A stretch of 54,697 nt of DNA, taken from contig WGAR01000003.1 in assembly GCA_015494725.1 (NCBI GenBank), forward strand, positions 1-54,697, given 5' to 3'. Shown here in pieces: positions 34,747 to 43,337 of this stretch. The stretch's first letter is position 1; every line of letters begins with the position of its first letter. Below the pieces are notes generated by a model. That model searched no databases. It had not been told where the DNA came from and was given only the letters and a program-made list of their open reading frames with translations. The position numbers were made by a program, and so were the translations under genes. The DNA comes from Thermodesulfobacteriaceae bacterium. Its GTDB lineage: Bacteria > Desulfobacterota > Thermodesulfobacteria > Thermodesulfobacteriales > Thermodesulfobacteriaceae.

Positions 34747-35421
34747 TTATTTATCCATCTTGAGATCTTCCCTTATCCTGTCCCGGGGGCCACCGTGTCC
34801 GGCCGGACGCCAGTCCTTGGCCGGAAAGAAATTCATGAGACGATCCAGCTCTCCCCGGGCCGAAAGCCTCTCGTAAATCTGATGCCAGACACAGGGAACC
34901 TCCGGTCGGATCTCACAGCGCCCTCCCTGGGACCCCCCGCAGGGACCGTTGAGCAGATTCTTGGCGCACCGGGCAATGGGACACAACCCCCCGGTGAGAT
35001 CCAGGATACAATCCCCACATCCCCGGCACTTCTCCTGCCATTCTCCTAGGGCCGTGTTGGCCCCGTAAAAGGTGGTATCCACCCCGGGATAGACCCGGAT
35101 CTCGGGGAAGAGATCGGCAATGAGGTTCACCCCCACCCCGCAGGCCATAGAAACCACCGCCTCATATTTATCCGCCCATTCTCGCAGCGGCGCCAGATAC
35201 TCCGGATCACACTGCCGGATGAGGGTGGCCTCTCCGGTCTCAAGCGGCCGACCGGCCCTCTTCCGGGCCAGCCTCAGGGCCGCCGCCATGGTCTCCACCT
35301 CCCGATCCCCTCCCGCCGAACAGATGGCCACACACCCCCGACACCCCAGAACCAGAACCCGCTGATAAGGCTCTATGGCCTCCAGTACTCGGCGTATGGG
35401 TTTGCGTTCTGCAACGATCAT
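34747..35421 (-). CDS. metV: MetV, zinc/FeS partner of methylene-THF reductase
   Basis: 224 residues. N-terminal CRGCVAICSAGGDREVE and C-terminal CRGCGDCILDLTGGLCPIARCAKNLLNGPCGGSQGG (seen in part) match MetV, the FeS/Zn subunit that passes electrons to the MetF flavin in acetogens. It lies between the Hdr/Mvh genes and metF/acsD, as in metVF-hdr clusters of Moorella type. Confidence 0.88.
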   Translation of the reverse strand: MIVAERKPIRRVLEAIEPYQRVLVLGCRGCVAICSAGGDREVETMAAALRLARKRAGRPLETGEATLIRQCDPEYLAPLREWADKYEAVVSMACGVGVNLIADLFPEIRVYPGVDTTFYGANTALGEWQEKCRGCGDCILDLTGGLCPIARCAKNLLNGPCGGSQGGRCEIRPEVPCVWHQIYERLSARGELDRLMNFFPAKDWRPAGHGGPRDRIREDLKMDK

Positions 35422-35433
35422 TTTCCGTTCTCC

Positions 35434-35814
35434 TCAGGACTTAGACTTCATAGTTAAAGCTATTTCAAAAGTTTTCTTTACCTCCTCCATGAAAGGCCCG
35501 GTATCCAGTCGAGGCAGAAAGGCAAAACGCACCCGTTCCGGTTCCAGCCCGATCTCCTCAAGGATCTTCCGGGCCCCCTGGACCTTCTTTTCCGCCCGCT
35601 GACTCCCGGACAGATTGTGACAGCTTTCCGCCTCGCATCCGGCCACCAGCACCGCCTCCGCCCCTTCCTCGAAGGTGCGCAGGATATCCGCCACCTCGAT
35701 ATGTCCGGAACAGGGATAACGACGCACGATAACCGTGCCCGGAATCCCCTGGAAATCCTCCTCTCCGGCCTGATTGGTGTAATGGCAACAGAGCACCCCG
35801 ATGGTTACAGCCAT
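35434..35814 (-). CDS. Short MvhD/FlpD-like iron-sulfur protein
   Basis: 126 residues. Cysteines at VLCCHYTNQAG, RRYPCSGHIE and AGCEAESCHNLSG line up with the [2Fe-2S] cysteines of MvhD/FlpD (PF02662 type), and the C-terminal ARKILEEIGLEPERVRFAFLP matches too. It is a second, shorter and diverged MvhD beside the Sec-containing one. The ATG overlaps the hdrC-like stop (TAATG). Likely electron carrier between the Hdr module and MetV; this is inference. Confidence 0.8.
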   Translation of the reverse strand: MAVTIGVLCCHYTNQAGEEDFQGIPGTVIVRRYPCSGHIEVADILRTFEEGAEAVLVAGCEAESCHNLSGSQRAEKKVQGARKILEEIGLEPERVRFAFLPRLDTGPFMEEVKKTFEIALTMKSKS

Positions 35815-36362
35815 TAACTCACACCCCCGTATCTCAGGATTTCAAATTCCGCCGCGGGCTTGAGCTCGATGGCCCGGGCCGGGCATTCCCGCACGCATAT
35901 CCCGCAGGCATGACACTTGGCCGGATCGATCACCGCGTACCCTTCCTCACGGATACTCGGAGCCCCGAAGGGACACACCCGCACACAGGTCAGACATACG
36001 ATACACTTTCCGGGATTTACCCGGGCCAGCCTTCCGGCCTCAAACAGGGTCTCCTCGTTGGCCAGACCGGATCGCAGGGCATATTCCCGCAGCGCCCGAA
36101 TTACCTCCGCCGGCTTTACCTCCATGGGGCATACCGGGACGCAGCTCTGGCACTGGGAACAGTGCCAGAGGATGGGGGTCCCGAAGAGTTTTTCCCGCAG
36201 GCCCAGCACCGTGGCATGCACGATGACCCGGGGATCAAAGTCCCGGCGTACCTTCTTTACCGGACAGATCCCCGAACAGGCTCCGCAGCGAAAACACTGA
36301 CTGTAAGTCTCCGGCAACCCCTCCACTTCGGGTATCCATTCCCTGGCTAATTCCAGTTTCAT
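35814..36362 (-). CDS. HdrC-like protein with two extra [4Fe-4S] sites
   Basis: 182 residues with four cluster-binding sets: CFRCGACSGICP (23-34), CSQCQSCVPVCP (68-79), CIVCLTCVRVCP (120-131) and CHACGICVRECP (150-161). The first two are HdrC-like, the last two look like an added 2[4Fe-4S] ferredoxin. It overlaps the upstream mvhD stop by four bases. No HdrB with CCG domains follows, so electrons probably leave through the added ferredoxin or the next MvhD-like protein. Confidence 0.85.
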   Translation of the reverse strand: MKLELAREWIPEVEGLPETYSQCFRCGACSGICPVKKVRRDFDPRVIVHATVLGLREKLFGTPILWHCSQCQSCVPVCPMEVKPAEVIRALREYALRSGLANEETLFEAGRLARVNPGKCIVCLTCVRVCPFGAPSIREEGYAVIDPAKCHACGICVRECPARAIELKPAAEFEILRYGGVS

Positions 36363-37078
36363 GACTTTTTCCCCTTTTCCATGGCTTCAAGAATCCCCGC
36401 CAATTCCTGAGGACTGGCTCCGGTGGCCTCGGCCAGCGCATCCACACTCTGAGGCCCTTGGGAGAGCAATTCCCGGACCTCGCTTTCCAGGATCCGTTTA
36501 CGTATCTGAGGCACCAGCTTCTTCTCCACCAACTGGGCTATGTTCTCCGGACTGTAATCGCCCAGCTTCTTTATTTCCCGGGCCAAATTACCATATTGCG
36601 CCCGGAATTGCATGTTCGAGCAGAGCTTCCGCGCCGCCTCCAGCCGGAACTGTAGCCGTTCCCGGGAAAGCCCCTCGGCCTCCCCCAGGGGGCCCAGCTT
36701 CCGGATCCGCTCCGTAAAATCGGTGAGCAGCTGCACAAAGCGCGGCCCCTCCGCGGCCGAGGCCCAGTCGATATAAAAACGATCCCTTTTCACCCCCACG
36801 GTGTCCAGGATCCGCCTTACCGTTTCAGCCATGACCAGAGCTTCGAAATTACCAGACTGGTAATGGCACTCCCCGAGGTGTCACCCACCCACGAAGACCC
36901 CGTCGGAACCTACATAGAAGGCCTCCACCACGAAACGAGGATCCATCCTTCCGGTACACATGATCCGGATGACCCGGTTATTGGGAGGGTAACTGAACCG
37001 GGCCACCCCGGCCGAATCCGCCGCCGCATAGCAGCACCAGTTACACAGAAAACTTAATATTCTGGGTTCAAACCCCAT
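36359..37078 (-). CDS. Selenocysteine-containing MvhD/VhuD subunit
   Basis: 239 residues read through UGA at 36883-36881 (Sec66). Before it: FLCNWCCYAAADSAG and IMCTGRMDP; after it: HLGECHYQSGNF and the typical YIDWASAAEG tail. MvhD proteins have Cys at this site (G-C-H-x-G-x-C-H-Y); some methanogen VhuD proteins have Sec. The two halves are in one frame. The ATG has an ideal AAGGAGGGG. MvhD binds [2Fe-2S] and links HdrA to its electron donor. It follows hdrA by 12 bases. Confidence 0.92.
36848..36864 (-). promoter_or_regulatory. SECIS-like hairpin of mvhD
   Basis: Minus strand, 16 bases after the UGA: perfect stem ATTACC / GGTAAT closing the loop AGTCT, which keeps the GU needed by SelB. 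Distance and loop fit bacterial elements. Confidence 0.8.
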
Positions 37079-37090
37079 CGTAACCCCTCC

Positions 37091-40000
37091 TTAGGCCGCT
37101 TCTTTTTCTGCTTCTTTTTCAGTTTCCTGAGCTTCCTCCAGGCCGAAGGCCCGGATCTGTTCCAGGATGGCCTCGTCGGTAAAGCCCCCCAGGCTTATGG
37201 CAAACACCGGGCAATGGGAGCCGCAGACACCGCATCCCTTGCAGGCCGCGGAAATCACCTGGGCCTTACGCCGTTTATCCACCTTGACCATCTCGATGGC
37301 ACTGTAGGGACAGAGCGCCGCACAGATGCCGCAGCCGATACATTTCTTCTGATCCACCGAGGACACAATGGGCGGAACCTCCACGAACCCCTTGGCCAGA
37401 GGCACCACCGCCTTGGCTGCCGCGGCCCGGGCCTGGGCCAGGATCTCGGCAAGGGGCTTGGGCCCATGCGCCAGCCCGCACACATAGACCCCATCCACCG
37501 CCACCTCTACCGGCTTGAGCTTTACATGGGCCTCAAGGATAAACCCCTCCGGGGTAAGCGGGGTCTTAAGGATCTGGGCCACGGGATTTTCCTTATCCGC
37601 CTCGATCCCTACGGAAAGGACCACCAGATCCGCAGGGATTTCCATCTCTTCCTTTAAAAGGGCATCGTAGGTCCGGACCACCACCCCCCGGCCCTTCTTT
37701 TCCACCCGGGGGCGGCGTTCCGGAGTATAGCGTAAAAAGACCACCCCGCGCTTCCGGGCCTCCCGGTAAAGCTCTTCATAGAACCCATAGGTACGCATAT
37801 CGCGATAAAGGACGATTACCTCCCCGTCGGGATGCAGATCCTTAAAACGCAGGGCATTTTTCACCGCCTGCTGACAGCAGAGTTTGCTGCAATGAGGGAG
37901 TTCCTCCCCGCGTGAGCCGGCACACTGAATCATTACCACCCGTTTGACCTTCCCCAGCGAGCGTTTCCCCCGCGAAAGCTTTTCCTCAAACTCAAGCTGG
38001 GTCACCACCTTGGGACTCTCCCCGTAGAGATAACCGGAGGGACGATGTTCCCGGCCCCCGGTAGCCACCACCACCACCCCGTGATTGATGACCTCGGAGC
38101 CCGCCTGGGTACGCACCGTGGAGGTAAAGTTCCCCACATACCCGGAGATATTCTCCACACTGGCCGAGGTATAAACCCGGATACGGGGATGCTTTTCCAC
38201 CCTGCGAATGAGATCCTTTAGGATCTTCTGCGGGTCTTCCCCTTCGGCCAGAAACTTTACCCGCCGAAGATTTCCTCCCAGCTCCGGCTCCCGTTCCACC
38301 AGATAGACTTCATATCCCTGTTCGGCAATGGAAAGCGCCGCAGCCATTCCCGCCGCTCCGCCTCCCACCACCAGGGCCCCCGGAGTAACCTCGACCTTCT
38401 GTAACTCCAGAGGCCGAAGTCTCCGGGCCTTGGCCACCGCCATACGCACCTGATCCATGGCCTTGCGGGTGGCAGCCTCGGGATCGTCGGCGTGCACCCA
38501 GGCGCACTGGTCCCGGATGTTGGCCATCTCCACCAGGGCCAGGTTGAGCCCGGCCTCCCGCAGGGTCTCCTGGAAGAGAGGCTCATGGGTGCGGGGACTG
38601 CAGGCTGCAATCACCAGGCGGTTAAGCTTGTGCTCCCGGATGATCTCCTTGAGCCTCTCCAGCGAATCCTGGGCGCAGGAATAGACCGTGGTGTCGGCAT
38701 AGACCACCCCCGGAAGCTGGGCTGCGTATTCCTTGACCCTTTCCACATCCACCACTCCGGCAATGTTCACCCCGCAGTGGCAGACAAAGACCCCCACACG
38801 AGGAGGAAGAGAAAGGAGATCCTGGTCCTCCGGGGGAAACTCCTTGGCCACCTGGTCTTTGCCGCGAGCCTCGGCCAGCAATTCCGAAACCTTGGCCGCC
38901 GCCCCGCTGGCCTGCATCACGCTTTCCGGAATGTCCTTCGGCCCCTGAAAGGCCCCGGCCACGTAGATCCCGGGCTTGGCGGTGAGGGGATCCGCCACCG
39001 AGGTCCGGGCGAAACCGAAGGGATTAAGTTCAATCCCGAATCTCTGGGCCAGTTCTTCCGCCCCGGCCGGGGCCGAAAGCCCCACCGAAAGCACCACCAG
39101 ATCGAAAAGTTCCCGGTGGACCTCTCCGTCCTCGGTCACATAGGTGAGCCCCAGCCGTCCGGAAACCTCCTCCACCTTGGGCACCCGGGCATAGACCGTG
39201 CGCAGTCCGTATTTTTCCACCGCCCGCTCAAAGGCCGCGTCAAAGCCCTTGCCCTGGGTGCGCACATCCATGAAAAAGAGGGTAATCTCGGCCTCAGGCG
39301 CATGCTCCTTGAGCATGGAGGCCTCTTTCATGGCGTACATGCAGCAGACCGAAGAACAGAAAGGCCTTCCGCAGGAGACATCCCTCGAACCCACGCACTG
39401 AAGGAAGGCGATCTTCCGGGGATGCGAAAGATCCGAGGGCCTTAGGATCTCCCCTCCACTGGGCCCGGAAACGCACATCAGGCGCTCGATCTCCAGACTG
39501 GTCATCACATCCGGATAGATTCCGTAGCCGTACTTCTCAAGCGCCGCCTCCGGCACCTCACCGAACCCCGGAGTCAGCACCACGGCCCCCACCTCAAGCT
39601 CCCGCACCTCGGGCTTCTGGGAGAAGTCTATGGCCTTGGGCCCGCACACATTGGTGCAGATCATGCAGGTCTCGTGGTTTAAGTGCAGGCAGCGTTCCTC
39701 GTCGATGTAATAGGCCGTGGGCACGGCCTGGGGGAAGTCGATCCGCGCCGCCCGGGTAAAGTCCAGCCTCTCGTTATATTCATCCACCGCCTCCCGCGGA
39801 CAATACTGCATACACTGCCCGCAGGCGGTACATTTATCCGGATCGATGTAGCGCGGGCGAATCTTCACCCGGGCCTTGAAGTTCCCCGGCCTTCCCGAAA
39901 GCGCCTCCACCTCGGCCAGGGTCAGGATCTCAATGTTGGGAGACCGACCGGCCTCCACCATCTTGGGCGCCAGTATTCAGATACTGCAATCGTTGGTGGG

Positions 40001-40153
40001 GAAGGTCTTATCCAGCTTGGCCATTACGCCCCCGATGGAGGCCTTCTTCTCCACCAGATAGACGTAATAGCCCAGATCCGCGAGATCCAGGGCCGCCTGG
40101 ATCCCGGCGATCCCTCCGCCCACCACGAGGACCTTTCCGGATTTTTTAGCCAT
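37091..40153 (-). CDS. hdrA: Selenocysteine-containing HdrA, tandem double-length form
   Basis: 1020 residues from the ATG at 40153 (AAGGAGGACTTTT upstream), read through UGA at 39979-39977 (Sec59) in the context NDCSI-U-ILAPKM, where HdrA normally has Cys. An FAD motif (VLVVGGGIAGIQAAL) opens the protein. There are two HdrA-like halves: the first with QCVGSRDVSCGRPFCSSVCC, the second starting near VGVFVCHCGVNIAGVVD with its own FAD motif (LVVGGGAAGMAAAL) and QCAGSRG...CSKLCC. Ferredoxin sites lie near the start and end (CIGCGICAALCP, CKGCGVCGSHCP). HdrA is the flavin site of electron bifurcation. Between cooS and mvhD. Confidence 0.93.
39939..39956 (-). promoter_or_regulatory. SECIS-like hairpin of hdrA
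   Basis: Minus strand, 20 bases after the UGA: stem GGAGGCC / GGTCTCC (seven pairs, one wobble) closing GGTC, close to the usual GGTCT loop. Confidence 0.7.
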
Positions 40154-40174
40154 AAAAGTCCTCCTTGTAATATT

Positions 40175-42223
40175 TTAAGCCGCCTTCTTTTCCTCCCCTT
40201 CCGGCGAAACCCTGAGGGACACCGGACCGAAACAGCCCAGCCCGTGGAAGGGACTGGTGACCTTGGGGCTTTCCAGCGCCCGCCGCATGGCCATATCGTA
40301 AAGGACTCTGGGCTTGGGCTTATCGATCCCCAGGGCCTTTCTCTTATTCTTAATGTGATCGATCATGATGGAAGCAAATTCACTGGCGCTTCGGGCCACC
40401 CGCCAGCCGGCCCCGAAGATGCGCTCCATCTCGTGGAAAAGAAAATCCGTGGCCACCTGGCTTTTAAGCGTGGGGAAATCCGGCCCGAAGACCACCGTGG
40501 CCCCGGAAGCCACAAAGTACTGGCCGATGGTGATGGCCTTCTCACTCATCCACTGCGGAGCCGAACCGATGACCGGAAGATCGCTTATATCCTCTCCCAG
40601 TCCTCCGGTATTCACCATTTCGGTTGCGGCGATAAGGATCCGGCTATTGTCCACACAGGAACCCATATGGAGCACCGGCGGGCACCCTACGGCCTCAAGC
40701 ACCTCCCGCAGACTGTCCCCGGCCATCTCCGCGGCCTCGGGCCTGAGGAGTCCGGCCCGGCCCATACCGGTGGCGGCACAGCCCGTGGTGAGCACCAGCA
40801 CATTATTGGCGATGAGCTCCTTGGCCAGCTCCACCTGGACCTCCTCGGTCACCCGGAAGTTATCACACCCCACGATGGCCGCCACTCCCAGGATCTTTCC
40901 GTTAATAATGTTTTCGTTTAAGGGCTTATAGGAGGCCCGGAAACGCCCTCCCAGCATGTAGAGGATGGTCTCGTGGCTGAAGCCCACCACCACATCCACG
41001 GAATGATCCGGTATGTTCACCCGGGCCTTGTCCCGTTTGGGAAACCGGGCTATGGCCTCGCGCAGGATCTGTTTGGCACAATCAAGGGCCTTCCGGGCAT
41101 CAAATTCTATATGCGTGGAGCCCTCCATTCGGGCCCGGGGATTGGTGGTGATCACCACGGTGTGGAAATGTTTGGCCACCTCTACCACATTCTGCATGAT
41201 ACACTGCACATCCACCACCACCGCCTCAAGGGCCCCGGTGGCAATGGCCGCCTCCTGCTGGAGAAAACTTCCGGCCACCGGGATTCCCCGCCGCATGAGG
41301 ATTTCGTTTCCGGTACAGCAGATCCCGGCGAGATTCACCCCTTTGGCCCCCACCTTCTTGGCTTCCTCCACGATCTCCGGGTCGCTCGCCGCTATGGCCA
41401 GGGCCTCGGCCAGCACCGGCTCGTGCCCGTGGACAGCCACATTGACCATATCCTCTCGGATCACACTAAGCCCGATGTTCACCCGGGCCTTGATGGGGCC
41501 GGGATTGCCGAACATGAGATCCTGGAACTCGGTAGCCACCATAGACCCGCCCCACCCGTCGGCCAGGGCCGTACGGGCGCAGGCCATGAAGATATTGCGA
41601 TGGTCCTGATCCACTCCGATGGTGGTGCGATGGGTAAGCTCCACCACCTCGCGATCCACTCCCCTCGGCCACACCCCGAGTTCCTTCCAGAGCTGCTTCC
41701 GTTTTTCCGGAGCCCGATTCAATAACGGGATCTCTCCCTCCTGCTGCCCGAAGATCCTGAGGGCCGCCTCGGCCATCTCCTTGAGAAGTTCCTGCTCCTC
41801 CTTATCCGGATCCAGCCCCAAAGCCTGCGCCACCACCCGGAGTTTTCTCTTATCCTTGACCTCAAAAGGAGTCTCTCCGTGCACGGTCTCATAAAAATCG
41901 ATGGCCACCTGGCGGCCGTGATCCGAGTGGGCCGAGGCCCCTCCGGCCACCATGCGACCAAAGTTTCGGGCCACCACCGTGGCTGCGCTGGCTCCGCAGA
42001 CCCCGCGAAGCTCCTCCACGCCCTCCACCACCTGACAGGGCCCCATATTACAGACCCGGCAGCAGGTTCCCCCCTTACCGAAAAGACAGGGGGTGGTCCC
42101 CCTCCTTTCCACCCGGGCCGGAGTGGTCAGCACCTCGTCTCCCAGACGTTCATAAATGATCTGGGCCGTGGCATTCTGCACCCGGGGCGGACTCTTTTTC
42201 CTGGATCTGGCCCTGGTATCCAT
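40175..42223 (-). CDS. cooS: Anaerobic carbon monoxide dehydrogenase catalytic subunit
   Basis: 682 residues. It reduces CO2 to CO at a Ni-Fe C-cluster and passes CO to AcsB. The N-terminal cluster region TPCLFGKGGTCCRVCNMGPC (about 45-64) binds the B and D clusters; C-cluster residues lie in VHGHEP, GICCTGNE, VDVQCIMQN, IVGCDNF, TTGCAATGMG and MGSCVDNSR. GCAGGAGG precedes the ATG. It follows folD by 61 bases and precedes hdrA by 21, so CO2 reduction and electron supply are co-expressed. No cooC is seen. Confidence 0.96.
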   Translation of the reverse strand: MDTRARSRKKSPPRVQNATAQIIYERLGDEVLTTPARVERRGTTPCLFGKGGTCCRVCNMGPCQVVEGVEELRGVCGASAATVVARNFGRMVAGGASAHSDHGRQVAIDFYETVHGETPFEVKDKRKLRVVAQALGLDPDKEEQELLKEMAEAALRIFGQQEGEIPLLNRAPEKRKQLWKELGVWPRGVDREVVELTHRTTIGVDQDHRNIFMACARTALADGWGGSMVATEFQDLMFGNPGPIKARVNIGLSVIREDMVNVAVHGHEPVLAEALAIAASDPEIVEEAKKVGAKGVNLAGICCTGNEILMRRGIPVAGSFLQQEAAIATGALEAVVVDVQCIMQNVVEVAKHFHTVVITTNPRARMEGSTHIEFDARKALDCAKQILREAIARFPKRDKARVNIPDHSVDVVVGFSHETILYMLGGRFRASYKPLNENIINGKILGVAAIVGCDNFRVTEEVQVELAKELIANNVLVLTTGCAATGMGRAGLLRPEAAEMAGDSLREVLEAVGCPPVLHMGSCVDNSRILIAATEMVNTGGLGEDISDLPVIGSAPQWMSEKAITIGQYFVASGATVVFGPDFPTLKSQVATDFLFHEMERIFGAGWRVARSASEFASIMIDHIKNKRKALGIDKPKPRVLYDMAMRRALESPKVTSPFHGLGCFGPVSLRVSPEGEEKKAA

Positions 42224-42284
42224 AATGTTTCAACCTCCTGCAATGTTTATTGATTCTTAGTCTAAACCACTTCTGGAAGAACGA

Positions 42285-43187
42285 CTAGCCCACCTCACAG
42301 GGGAGTCCGGCCCAGAGCTTGGCCGCCTCCACCGTGTTTTTCATGAGCATGGTAATGGTCATGGGCCCCACCCCTCCGGGAACCGGGGTAATGGCCGAGG
42401 CCTTTTCCTTCACCGCGTCGAAATCCACATCCCCGCAAAGGATGGCCTTACCCTCCGGAGTGGTGCCGATCCGGTTCACCCCCACATCGATGACCACCGC
42501 TCCCTCCTTGACCATATCCGCGGTAATGACCTTGGGACGCCCGGCAGCCACGATGAGGATATCCGCCCGGCGGGTATGGGCAGCCATATCGCGGGTTCCG
42601 GTATGACATACGGTAACCGTGGCGTTACCCACAGGCTTCCTTTTCTGAAGGAGAAGATTGGCCACGGGTTTGCCCACGATGTTGCTCCGCCCCACCACCA
42701 CCACATCGGCCCCGTCCACCTGGACCTGAGCCCGCTCAAGCATCACCAGAATTCCATGAGGGGTGCAGGGCAGGAAACAGGGCTCTCCGATGACCATCTT
42801 CCCCACGTTTACCGGGTGGAAACCATCCACATCCTTCCGGGGATCAATGGCATAAATGATCCTGCGTTCATTGATGTGCTTGGGAAGGGGAAGCTGCACC
42901 AGTATCCCGTGGATCTTTTCGTCCTTATTGTATTTGTCGATCAGGGCCAGAAGTTCGCTTTCACTGACCTCCTCGGGTAGGTTTTCCTGGACCGAATAGA
43001 ACCCCAGATCCTTGGCCGTACGCTGTTTGGCCGTAACGTAAGAGATCGAGGCCGGATTTTCTCCCACCAGGATAGTCACCAGACCGGGAGTAACCCCATG
43101 TTTTTCCTTGAGTTCCTGAACCTCTTTCCTTAGTTCTTCCCGAATTTGCTGAGAAATCTCTTTACCGCTGATAATCCTGGCCGACAT
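42285..43187 (-). CDS. folD: Methylene-THF dehydrogenase/methenyl-THF cyclohydrolase
   Basis: 300 residues from the ATG at 43187 (GGGGAGG six bases upstream). Bifunctional enzyme of the methyl branch. Motifs: SYVTAKQRTAKDLGF with the catalytic Lys, VQLPLPKHIN, DVDGFHPVNVGKM, VVVGRSNIVGKPVANLLL for NAD(P), TVCHTGT and PVPGGVGPMTITMLM. First gene of the large operon running to fdhA. It is preceded by a sigma-54 promoter, not a sigma-70 one. Confidence 0.95.
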   Translation of the reverse strand: MSARIISGKEISQQIREELRKEVQELKEKHGVTPGLVTILVGENPASISYVTAKQRTAKDLGFYSVQENLPEEVSESELLALIDKYNKDEKIHGILVQLPLPKHINERRIIYAIDPRKDVDGFHPVNVGKMVIGEPCFLPCTPHGILVMLERAQVQVDGADVVVVGRSNIVGKPVANLLLQKRKPVGNATVTVCHTGTRDMAAHTRRADILIVAAGRPKVITADMVKEGAVVIDVGVNRIGTTPEGKAILCGDVDFDAVKEKASAITPVPGGVGPMTITMLMKNTVEAAKLWAGLPCEVG

Positions 43188-43220
43188 CACATACCTCCCC
43201 TCTGGGATTTGGAAACTATT

Positions 43221-43236
43221 TGCAAAAAACAGACCA
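43221..43236 (-). promoter_or_regulatory. Sigma-54 (-24/-12) promoter of the folD-fdhA operon
   Basis: Minus strand TGGTCTGTTTTTTGCA: GG and GC ten bases apart with TGG and TTGCA forms. It lies 34 bases before the folD ATG and after the fhs terminator. Fifteen bases are identical to the element at 960-974. Confidence 0.65.
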
Positions 43237-43293
43237 TAACATACCTTCTCCTAACCCCTTAGTCTAGCGTGCTTTTCCGGAACCAACAAAACT

Positions 43294-43322
43294 CGGGGGT
43301 GAGGAAATTCTCCCCACCCCCG
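43294..43322 (-). terminator. Terminator of fhs
   Basis: Stem CGGGGGTG / CACCCCCG extended by an inner GGGA / TCCT pairing; on the minus strand AGTTTTGTTGG follows. It makes fhs a single-gene unit. Confidence 0.75.
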
Positions 43323-43337
43323 GAGAAAATTTCCGCT

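Noticed and set aside
36359..36832. Independent small gene of 157 residues after a degenerate mvhD
   Set aside because: The N-terminal part lies in the same frame across a UGA with a SECIS-like hairpin; the two together make one normal MvhD.
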